Below are positions 1-6,767 of a stretch of 64,000 bases of DNA, piece by piece (within the stretch, counting starts at the first letter, position 1; each line of letters starts with the position of its first letter). The stretch lies in NCBI GenBank assembly GCA_017546445.1, contig JAFYWX010000042.1, forward strand, positions 1 through 64,000, in the 5' to 3' direction. This DNA is from Akkermansia sp. (lineage in GTDB: Bacteria > Verrucomicrobiota > Verrucomicrobiia > Verrucomicrobiales > Akkermansiaceae). Made by a program: the position numbers and the translations under genes. The notes below the pieces were generated by a model. It was given only the letters and a program-made list of their open reading frames with translations. It had not been told where the DNA came from and did no database searches.

Positions 1-22
1 ATTTTTCTTTACGAGGGGTTAC

Positions 23-114
23 GCGCACCATGCTGACGCACGGTGCGCTCCACCGCCTCGCTATTGATAGGCCGCCCGTTTCACGGGCTTTAGAATTCCG
101 CTCGCTGACGCGAG
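23..114. repeat. Cluster of short palindromes
   Basis: Three hairpins follow one another in non-coding DNA: GCGCACC/GGTGCGC (23-29 with 42-48), GCCCGT/ACGGGC (74-79 with 83-88) and CTCGC/GCGAG (101-105 with 110-114). The arrangement resembles REP/BIME-type intergenic repeats. It abuts a truncated copy of the terminal-inverted-repeat element described at 119-213. No gene is visible here. Confidence 0.5.
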
Positions 115-118
115 CCAT

Positions 119-213
119 CAGCCCGCCAAATCGCTTTAGAGAATAAAGAGGGAGTCAGGCTTCAAAACGGTGTTGATAATGCAGTCAATTGTGAAAACTT
201 TGGGACACATGTG
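119..213 (-). repeat. Truncated copy of the ~230-bp TIR element
   Basis: This stretch matches one end of the elements at 2515-2743, 13500-13733 and 23762-23986. It shares the 'AAATCGC...AAAGAGGGAG' block, 'GGTGTTGATAATGCAG' and the terminal repeat CTTTGGGACACATGTG at 198-213. The other end, with the paired GGGACT..AGTCCC hairpins, is missing. It lies in the same orientation as the 13.5-kb copy. Confidence 0.75.
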
Positions 214-217
214 TCCG

Positions 218-300
218 TCCACGCACAGCGTGGATTTCGCCCTTCCCTGCAAAGGGCAGGATTTCGTCACGAAGTGATACCGGCCATCCCCGAAGGGCGG
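218..300. repeat. Second hairpin string joined by ATTTCG
   Basis: Short stems (TCCACGC/GCGTGGA at 218-224 with 228-234, a CCTGC/GCAGG stem, and TCAC/GTGA near 267-277) are separated by the hexamer ATTTCG. This fills the gap between the truncated repeat and the sialidase terminator. It is non-coding, and the function is unknown. Confidence 0.4.
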
Positions 301-310
301 ACAGAAGAAA

Positions 311-333
311 GGCGGCCCTGAATCAGGACCGCC
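311..333 (-). terminator. Terminator of the first sialidase gene
   Basis: Read on the minus strand, a GGCGGTCCTGA/TCAGGGCCGCC stem is followed by a T-rich tail (TTTCTTCTG). It lies 13 nt after the stop codon of the gene that ends at 347. Confidence 0.7.
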
Positions 334-346
334 TTGGAAAGCTCAT

Positions 347-2455
347 TTATTTGGCAGACTTCTTCTTCTTCTTTTTACCCTTACCGGACTTCTTGTCTTT
401 CTTCTTATCCTTACCGCCCTTCTTGGCGGACTTGGCAGCCTTCACCTCGTCAGGCTCGCCGGTCACAATCGTCTTGAGCGGCAGGCGAATGAAGCCGATA
501 CCACGGTAGCCCGTGTCACCATTCGTGTGGCAGGTTTCATAAATCACGCCCACATGGTCGGGGTCCGTAAGAGCCAGACAGGAGTAACCCATGCAGCCAC
601 GGGCATCATACAGCAGGCCCTCGCCCCAGGTCTTGCCGTCATCGCGGGAAGCGCGCACGCTCATATTGCTGCGGCCATGAATCCAGGGGTTCGAGAAGAG
701 CAGCAGGCGGCCATACTTCTCTGTTTCCACTGCAACAAGAGAGGCCTGGCAGGTCGGGTCATTGAGCGTCTTGGTATTCGTTTCATGCTCTGTCCAGGTT
801 TCGCCCATATCCTTGGTCACGAACACATAGCGCTTGCCGCCGTAGTTCTCGTTGCGGCAGTTCAGCATGAGAGAACCATCCGAAAGCTCCACCACCTGGC
901 ACTCGGAGGTCTTGGCAGGCACACCCTCGCTCATCTTCCAGGTCTTGCCACCATCCTTGGAATAGCAGATACAGCTGCGGCACACCGGGTTGGCACCGTT
1001 CTGCCAGATCTGGGCCGGGAACACGATGTGACCCTTGGTGGTGCAGATACCATTGCCGGGGCCGGCCAGAATGAGCGTCCACTCATCCTTCTTCACCTGA
1101 CTGGTCACATTCACGATGGGGCTCCAGGTCTTGCCATCGTCATCAGAATACACCATTTCCCACTGACCGGTCTTGGAGGGGTCTGTACCTGTGCCGGAGG
1201 CATTGATGGCGCGGGCACCGGGGGCAAAGTGGCAGGCAAGAGCCTGCATCCAAATGCGGCCCTTCTTGTCCTGCAGAACGCAGGGGTCGCCGCAGCCATT
1301 GGCCATACCGGGGCCGGAGTCCATGTTCACATACGGCATGGTCCAGGTCTGGCCACCGTCCGTGGAGCGCACAGCTGCCACGTCGATATCGCGGCAGAGG
1401 TCCACCTCATTATCATAGCGGGCATCAAACACGCCGATGAGAGAACCCTTGCTGGTGCGGATAAGGCCGGGAATACGGAAAGCAGCGCAATCGCGGGCTG
1501 CGCCCTCCTTCTGGTCCACCTTATCACCAGGGAAAGCCAGCATGATGCCGATACGCTGCGTCACCGGCTCCAGTTCCGGCTCCAGCTGCTTACCGCCGAT
1601 ACTCACCTTCAGACCACTGAGACTGAAAGAGGAGCCGATGATGGACTCATCTGAGGGAGTTACATCGAGCCAGAGCGTATTATCGCCGCCATCCAGGCCC
1701 TGGGTGGACTTAATCACCACCTTGCCATTTGCGCCGGGTTCGGCAGAGCCGTACTCCACGCTGTTCTTGAAATCCATGCCGTTGGCGCTGCCGCTACGCA
1801 GAGTCACCCTGGCCACCTGGTCGGGGTTATCCACGGTCACCTCCAGGCGGTCAACCACCAGCGCATCCTCTGCACCCTCAGTCTGCACGGTAAGCTTGAC
1901 CACCGGGTTGAACCTGGCACGCTTCATGACCGGCCACACGCCTGGGTTGTGAGCCTTCACTTCACCCAGCTTCATCTTGCCAATCATGAGCATGAAATCA
2001 TCAATCATCACACCGGAGGCATCGGGCGTATCGGCCACCATGCGGATAGCCTTGGTGCCCTTGGGCAGCACCAGCTCAATCTTGTGGTTGAAACCGCCGG
2101 TACCAAGTCCCTTAATTTCCTTAATCTCCTTCTCACCGGAACCGGTGACAGCCAGCACCTTCACACAGAAGGGGTCCTTCTTGGTCCAGCGCTCCATCCA
2201 GAACGTGCTGCGCACCTCCTTCTCCATCGGGGAGGCAAACTTCATGGTCACGCTGCGGCCGGCACCGCCCTTGATACGGAGAGACTTACTACCCGTGCGG
2301 GCTTTATTGAAAATCTCCACGTTGCCCGGTTCAGCACTCAGCTGGCCATACTCAAAGGCGCCGGATGTCAAATCGCCATTGGGCAGCTTTTCAAAGCTCT
2401 CAGCCCCTATGGCCAGTCCTGCCGTAAGCAGGGAGAAAAGGAATGTCTTATACAT
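347..2455 (-). CDS. Secreted GH33 sialidase (exo-alpha-sialidase), Lys-rich tail
   Basis: Predicted to release terminal sialic acid from mucin or other glycans outside the cytoplasm. From the start at 2455 the protein has 702 residues: a signal peptide (about 1-18), a beta-sandwich-like region (about 20-160), a BNR-associated N-terminal-like domain (about 165-305) and a six-bladed propeller. The FRIP motif is at about 326-329. Five Asp-boxes (STDGGQTW, SDDDGKTW, SKDGGKTW, TKDMGETW, SRDDGKTW) are present, as are the other expected arginines (NCRNE, SVRAS) and the GYSCL...VIYET segment that holds the Tyr/Glu pair. The last ~30 residues are nearly all Lys, Gly and Ser. An ATG four codons upstream is unlikely because the -10 box (2468-2473) would leave it outside the transcript. 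It is a paralogue of the next gene upstream, and a 229-bp repeat element lies between them. Confidence 0.93.
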   Translation of the reverse strand: MYKTFLFSLLTAGLAIGAESFEKLPNGDLTSGAFEYGQLSAEPGNVEIFNKARTGSKSLRIKGGAGRSVTMKFASPMEKEVRSTFWMERWTKKDPFCVKVLAVTGSGEKEIKEIKGLGTGGFNHKIELVLPKGTKAIRMVADTPDASGVMIDDFMLMIGKMKLGEVKAHNPGVWPVMKRARFNPVVKLTVQTEGAEDALVVDRLEVTVDNPDQVARVTLRSGSANGMDFKNSVEYGSAEPGANGKVVIKSTQGLDGGDNTLWLDVTPSDESIIGSSFSLSGLKVSIGGKQLEPELEPVTQRIGIMLAFPGDKVDQKEGAARDCAAFRIPGLIRTSKGSLIGVFDARYDNEVDLCRDIDVAAVRSTDGGQTWTMPYVNMDSGPGMANGCGDPCVLQDKKGRIWMQALACHFAPGARAINASGTGTDPSKTGQWEMVYSDDDGKTWSPIVNVTSQVKKDEWTLILAGPGNGICTTKGHIVFPAQIWQNGANPVCRSCICYSKDGGKTWKMSEGVPAKTSECQVVELSDGSLMLNCRNENYGGKRYVFVTKDMGETWTEHETNTKTLNDPTCQASLVAVETEKYGRLLLFSNPWIHGRSNMSVRASRDDGKTWGEGLLYDARGCMGYSCLALTDPDHVGVIYETCHTNGDTGYRGIGFIRLPLKTIVTGEPDEVKAAKSAKKGGKDKKKDKKSGKGKKKKKKSAK

Positions 2456-2467
2456 GCTGCAAAGCAT

Positions 2468-2496
2468 AGCATACTACGCGCTCTCCTTACAAGCAA
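2468..2496 (-). promoter_or_regulatory. Promoter of first sialidase
   Basis: -35 TTGCTT (2491-2496), 17-bp spacer, -10 TATGCT (2468-2473). The expected transcript start is about 5 nt before the ATG at 2455, so the mRNA would be nearly leaderless. Confidence 0.6.
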
Positions 2497-2514
2497 AAAC
2501 AGCTCGCCCCAGGT

Positions 2515-2743
2515 CACATGTGTCCCAAAGATTTCGCAATTGTCTGCATTATCAACACCCTTTTGGTGCCAGCCTCCCTCTTTATCCGCTAAAGAGAGGC
2601 GATTTGTGGGGGCTCAAATCTTTCGGAGCACGGGACTTCAGTCCCGAAAACTCAAGCGATGAGGGACTAAAGTCCCTTGCTCCGACAAAAAACAGTTGCT
2701 CGCCAAACTCCCATTTGGCGCAGCAGCCTTTGGGACACATGTG
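2515..2743 (+). mobile_element. MITE-like element, copy A (229 bp)
   Basis: Bounded by perfect 16-bp inverted repeats, CACATGTGTCCCAAAG (2515-2530) and CTTTGGGACACATGTG (2728-2743). Inside are the hairpins GGGACTTCAGTCCC and GGGACTAAAGTCCC and the palindrome CGCCAAA/TTTGGCG (2701-2707 with 2714-2720). It carries no open frame of its own. No clear target duplication is visible for this copy. It separates the two sialidase genes and lies just upstream of the promoter of the first. Confidence 0.8.
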
Positions 2744-2757
2744 GGCAGATAGAGGCA

Positions 2758-2780
2758 GGGCGAGCTATTCCAGCTCGCCC
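2758..2780 (-). terminator. Hairpin after second sialidase gene
   Basis: A perfect 9-bp stem GGGCGAGCT/AGCTCGCCC with a 5-nt loop lies 8 nt after the stop codon on the minus strand. The tail is not a clean T-run, so its strength is uncertain. Confidence 0.5.
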
Positions 2781-2788
2781 CCAAATAT

Positions 2789-4927
2789 TCAGGCCTGAGT
2801 CTTTTTCTTCTTCTTCTTTTTCTTACCCTTCTTCGGCGCTTTCTCTGCGTCTGCCTCCTCATCGTCAGCAGCTTCTTCTGCAGCAGCGCCCTTCTTAGAG
2901 GCCTTGGCATCCACATTCTTGCCGGTCATGATGGCCTCAATCGGAATCCGGATGAAACCGATACCACGGGCACCGGTCTTGCCATTGGTATGGCAGGTTT
3001 CGTAAATGATACCCACGTTATCCGGGTCCGTCATGGCCATGCAGGAATAGCCCATGCAGCGGCGCTTGTCGTACATAATACCCTCATTCCAGGTTTTACC
3101 CTCATCCTGAGAGGCGCGCACAATCATGAGCGCACGGGGATACACCTGCGGGTTGGAGAAGAGGAGCAGACGCCCGTACTTCTTAGTCTGCACGGACACA
3201 AAACCGCCCTGGCAGGGCTGGGGATAGGGTTCATTGAGCCCCTTGACATTCGTCTCATGCGGCTCCCAGGTTTCGCCCATATCCTTAGTCACATAGATAA
3301 CGCGCTTGCCACCACCGCCTTCATTGCGGCAGTTAATCATGATGGTGCCATCCTTCAGCTCCACAATCTGGCATTCGGAGGAAGAGCACGGCAGGCCGGT
3401 GCCCATCTTCCAGGTCTTGCCGCCATCCTTGGAGTAGCAGATGGTGCTGCGGCAGCGGGGATTCGCGCCATTCTGCCAAATCTGGGCAGGGAACACGATG
3501 TAGCCCTTCTTCGTGCAGATACCGTTGCCGGGGCCGGCCAGAATGCAGGTCCATTCGTCCTTCTTCACCTGCTTAGTCACATTCATGTATTCCTTACACC
3601 AGGTCTTGCCGTCATTATCGGAATACACCATACCCCACTGGCCGGTCTTGTCCTTATCAAAACCAGTCTGGGACACACCCAGCGAGGCACCACCACCGAA
3701 ATGGCACACCAGCGCCTGAATCCAGATACGCCCCTTCTTATCCTGCAGAATGCAGGGGTCGCCGCAGCCATTAGTACCACCGGGGCCGGCATCGAAGCAT
3801 ACCTCCGGCAGGGTCCAGGTCTGGCCGCCGTCCGTAGAGCGCACGGAAGCCACGTCGATATCCGCGCAAAGGTCACCCTCGTGGCCATAGCGGGCATCGA
3901 AACAGGCAACGAGAGACCCCTTCTCCGTGCGGATGATGCCGGGAATACGGAACGCCGTGCAGGGACGAGCCTCTGCCTTATCCGGCTGATTGCCCACCGC
4001 CTCACCCGGCATGGCCAGCATCACGCCCACGCGCTGGCTCACCGGCTTCATTTCCGGCGTATAATCCTTACCATCAACAGTCATCTTGATACCCTTGATG
4101 GTAATCAGAGAGCCCACAGTGGCCTTGGCAGTGGGTTCCACATCCAGCCAGAGGTAATTCTCCCCACCCTGCAGCGGTTCCTTGGGGCGGATAGTCACCT
4201 TGCCCTCGCCATCGGGCTTGGCAGAGCCGTATACAATGCTGTCCTTGAAATCCATGCCGTTGATATCACCGCTGCGCAGGGTGATTTTAGCAATCTGGCG
4301 CGGTGCATTCACCGTGAAGGTCACTTTCTCAATCTTCTTAGGCTTATCAACGCCCTCCGTATGCACATCCAGCGCCAGCACAGGATTGTACACCGCACGC
4401 TTCATGATAGGATACGGACCCGGGTCTATCACCGATACACCCTTCACCTTCATCGGCCCGGCCACCACCACCAGGTCATCCAGCATCACGCCGGCGCCCT
4501 CCGCGGTATCGGAAGTGATTTTGAGCGCCTTGGTACCAGCCGGAAGCGTACCGGTCAGCTTGTGGGGGAAATTGCCGCCCACAGAAACCTTTTCCAGGGT
4601 AGCCACCGTTTCCTCACCGCTGCCCGTAACAGCTACCACATTGACCGCAAACGGCTCCTTGCCGGACCAGCGTTCTGCCCAGCAGCTGAACCGGGCTTCC
4701 TTTGCCAGGGCAGATTTGAGGGTAAGCGTAGCAGAAGAAGCACCACCCATCAGGCGCAGCGAACGCTCGCCGCTGCGGGCCTTGTTGATAATCTCCGCGT
4801 TTTCGGCACTCAATTTGCCGTACTCCGTGCTGCCGGAGGAAAAGCTCCCCTGCGGCATCTTTTCAAAATCTTCCACCCCGAACGCCAGCCCACAGGCCAG
4901 CAGGGCGCATACATAGCTGCGTATCAT
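2789..4927 (-). CDS. Secreted GH33 sialidase, paralogue, Lys-rich tail
   Basis: Same architecture as the gene ending at 347, in 712 residues: signal peptide (1-17), carbohydrate-binding-like region, BNR-associated N-terminal-like domain, and a GH33 propeller with FRIP at 326-329. Five Asp-boxes are present (STDGGQTW, SDNDGKTW, SKDGGKTW, TKDMGETW, SQDEGKTW). The Arg motifs NCRNE and IVRAS and the GYSCM...IIYETC segment complete the active site. The C-terminus has an Ala/Glu/Asp-rich stretch and then a lysine run ending KKTQA. The pair looks like a tandem duplication that kept both catalytic sites. Each gene has its own promoter and hairpin, so they are probably separate transcripts with related roles, perhaps different linkage preference (inference). 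Confidence 0.93.
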   Translation of the reverse strand: MIRSYVCALLACGLAFGVEDFEKMPQGSFSSGSTEYGKLSAENAEIINKARSGERSLRLMGGASSATLTLKSALAKEARFSCWAERWSGKEPFAVNVVAVTGSGEETVATLEKVSVGGNFPHKLTGTLPAGTKALKITSDTAEGAGVMLDDLVVVAGPMKVKGVSVIDPGPYPIMKRAVYNPVLALDVHTEGVDKPKKIEKVTFTVNAPRQIAKITLRSGDINGMDFKDSIVYGSAKPDGEGKVTIRPKEPLQGGENYLWLDVEPTAKATVGSLITIKGIKMTVDGKDYTPEMKPVSQRVGVMLAMPGEAVGNQPDKAEARPCTAFRIPGIIRTEKGSLVACFDARYGHEGDLCADIDVASVRSTDGGQTWTLPEVCFDAGPGGTNGCGDPCILQDKKGRIWIQALVCHFGGGASLGVSQTGFDKDKTGQWGMVYSDNDGKTWCKEYMNVTKQVKKDEWTCILAGPGNGICTKKGYIVFPAQIWQNGANPRCRSTICYSKDGGKTWKMGTGLPCSSSECQIVELKDGTIMINCRNEGGGGKRVIYVTKDMGETWEPHETNVKGLNEPYPQPCQGGFVSVQTKKYGRLLLFSNPQVYPRALMIVRASQDEGKTWNEGIMYDKRRCMGYSCMAMTDPDNVGIIYETCHTNGKTGARGIGFIRIPIEAIMTGKNVDAKASKKGAAAEEAADDEEADAEKAPKKGKKKKKKKKTQA

Positions 4928-4933
4928 GTGATA

Positions 4934-4962
4934 ATCCTACCACATGCATAGTGGACACGCAA
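4934..4962 (-). promoter_or_regulatory. Leaderless promoter of second sialidase
   Basis: -35 TTGCGT (4957-4962), 17-bp spacer, -10 TAGGAT (4934-4939). Only 6 nt separate the -10 box from the ATG at 4927, so transcription should begin at the start codon itself. Confidence 0.6.
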
Positions 4963-4974
4963 GCTGCAAATACC

Positions 4975-5433
4975 TTACAGCACCAGAAGCTCGCGCAGAA
5001 CCCTGGTCAGTTCCTCGGCCGGCATGCTTACCATCTCGTCCTCGGTCAGACCGCTCTTCTGGCGCCAGCGCACAATGCGGCTGAGCAGCTGCAGGTGCCA
5101 CTCCGGGCACTCCTCCGGAACCACCACCAGAAACACCAGGCGGGCAGCACTTCCCTGCCAATCCACACCGGGTGTGCTGCGGGCCAGATACACCGCCGGC
5201 TGAGTAAGTCCGAACACGCGGGCATGCGGAATAGCCAGGCCATAGCCCAGGTAGGTGCTCTCCTGTGCCTCGCGGTCCAGCGCCGTGTTCACCAGCGTGC
5301 GGGCTCGCCAGCCAGTCAGCTCAGCCAGTTCACCGGCCATCAGGCGAACCATCTCCACATGGTCCACTCCCACAGGAAGTTCCTCCCCGCGCACCCAGAC
5401 CAGCGTTTCATTATTCAGTTCACCATCAAACAT
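4975..5433 (-). CDS. Orphan PTS EIIA (fructose/nitrogen type) domain protein
   Basis: A single EIIA type-2 domain of about 152 residues. The LGYGLAIPHAR segment contains the histidine that is phosphorylated in the family (about residue 70 from this start). A GTG 10 codons upstream keeps the frame open, but the best promoter (-10 at 5445-5450) lies inside that extension, which supports the ATG at 5433. There is no EI, HPr, EIIB or EIIC gene and no rpoN nearby. A signalling or regulatory role like PtsN is therefore more likely than sugar transport (inference). The domain call is firm; the role is open. Confidence 0.75.
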   Translation of the reverse strand: MFDGELNNETLVWVRGEELPVGVDHVEMVRLMAGELAELTGWRARTLVNTALDREAQESTYLGYGLAIPHARVFGLTQPAVYLARSTPGVDWQGSAARLVFLVVVPEECPEWHLQLLSRIVRWRQKSGLTEDEMVSMPAEELTRVLRELLVL

Positions 5434-5444
5434 AACGAGAAAAG

Positions 5445-5473
5445 GATATATCACCCCGCCCACCGGATAGCAA
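5445..5473 (-). promoter_or_regulatory. Near-leaderless promoter of EIIA-like gene
   Basis: -35 TTGCTA (5468-5473), 17-bp spacer, -10 TATATC (5445-5450), then 11 nt to the ATG at 5433. Predicted leader is about 4-5 nt. Confidence 0.55.
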
Positions 5474-5547
5474 GCAGGAAAACAAATGATGACATATTCA
5501 GCTCATTAACACCAAAAATGTTAGATTAGCCGCGCAAAGAGACTGCA

Positions 5548-6702
5548 TCAGCGGTCATCCCGGGCGGTGAAGTAATCATCGGTCCCCGGCATAGTGGCCA
5601 GAGCATTGAACATAGCCACGCGGCTGGCAGCGATACTGCTCTGCAGCAGCAGCACCAGCATCTCCTCCCCCGGAGCCATGGGGCAGAAGCTGACTGCATT
5701 CGCATAGAAGGGCAGAGAGTCCTCCAGCTCCGCCTCCAGGCGGGCCTCCAACGAAGCATCCTCCACGCTCTGCGGAAGCGCCACCAGCACATCATGCCGC
5801 GGCCCCTTCCCTTCGCCCTCCACCTGCACCAGACTGCCCAGCCCGGGAATCCAGGCGGTATCACCCACCGCCGCCGAGGCAATACCCAGCGAGGCAAAGC
5901 GGTCTGCCGGGGAGACACCGCGCGGGCGCAGGGCATCATACAAGTGGTCATAATACTCACCGCCTATGTAGAAAATCTGCCGTCCCCACACCAGAGCCTG
6001 GGCCACAGTCTGCACCTGCTCAGCCAGTTCCACGCCGGGACCGGCCAGATAGCAATGTGGCACCAGGTCCTCATCAGCCAGGTCAAGCCACTCGGTCAGC
6101 TCATCTGCCAGGCGCTTCTCCTGCGCAGATTTCCCGGCAAAGAAGGCATACGGCAGCAGCACACTGCCCGGCTTGCGCAGGCAGGCCTTCTCCAGCCAGC
6201 CCAGCACATCCATGGCGCAGCCGCACCCTGTACCACCAGCTGCGGAGAAGAATACATGCACCTCCAGCTGCTCTGCGTTCTCCAGCATGGGTTTCAGCAG
6301 CCGCTCCACCGCCGCGCGGCTCTGCAACAGAAGCGCGCGACCATAGCGACGCCAGCCACCGGCCCCCTGCAGCGCAGCCAGAGCCTTTTCCACCTCATAC
6401 ACCGGCACCTGCAATTTTTCTGCCACCTGCCAGCGCATACCGGACACGCAGTCCTTCAGCTCAGCGTTCTGCTCCATCTCATTCAGGCTGCGGGCTTCGG
6501 TCTTGATGTTCAGGTAGGGAATATCCGCCGCCAACTCCTGCCAGGCGGGGGTGTTCACCACATCATCTGCCGCATCCAGATACAGACAGGCCAGCTCATC
6601 ACCCACCGGCGGCATTCCACTTGCCGCTAATGCACGCCGCCATGCCAGCAATACCTGCCCGCCCATGCCGCCAAGTCCAATGAGAAGTGTGCGCTTTTTC
6701 AT
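5548..6702 (-). CDS. Tubulin/FtsZ-like GTPase family protein
   Basis: 384 residues. The N-terminus MKKRTLLIGLGGMGGQ forms a glycine-rich first nucleotide loop (residues 9-15). FFSAAGGTGCGCA (residues 152-164) matches the tubulin/FtsZ signature GGGTGT/SG that contacts the GTP phosphates. The middle contains many charged helices, and no membrane segment is visible. It resembles the 'tubulin-like' proteins annotated in assorted bacteria rather than the division FtsZ, which is more strongly conserved and usually sits in the dcw cluster. It lies between uvrB and the EIIA-like gene, all on one strand, with its own promoter. Polymerisation and function are unknown. Confidence 0.7.
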   Translation of the reverse strand: MKKRTLLIGLGGMGGQVLLAWRRALAASGMPPVGDELACLYLDAADDVVNTPAWQELAADIPYLNIKTEARSLNEMEQNAELKDCVSGMRWQVAEKLQVPVYEVEKALAALQGAGGWRRYGRALLLQSRAAVERLLKPMLENAEQLEVHVFFSAAGGTGCGCAMDVLGWLEKACLRKPGSVLLPYAFFAGKSAQEKRLADELTEWLDLADEDLVPHCYLAGPGVELAEQVQTVAQALVWGRQIFYIGGEYYDHLYDALRPRGVSPADRFASLGIASAAVGDTAWIPGLGSLVQVEGEGKGPRHDVLVALPQSVEDASLEARLEAELEDSLPFYANAVSFCPMAPGEEMLVLLLQSSIAASRVAMFNALATMPGTDDYFTARDDR

Positions 6703-6736
6703 TTTACCGGAAATACGTTATGTATACTTATCCTCC

Positions 6737-6764
6737 AGTATAACACTTCCGCATTTTCCCGCAA
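6737..6764 (-). promoter_or_regulatory. Candidate promoter of tubulin-like gene
   Basis: -35 TTGCGG (6759-6764), 16-bp spacer, -10 TATACT (6737-6742). The leader would be about 28 nt and includes a GTATAC palindrome. It lies in the short gap after uvrB. Confidence 0.5.
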
Positions 6765-6767
6765 GCT

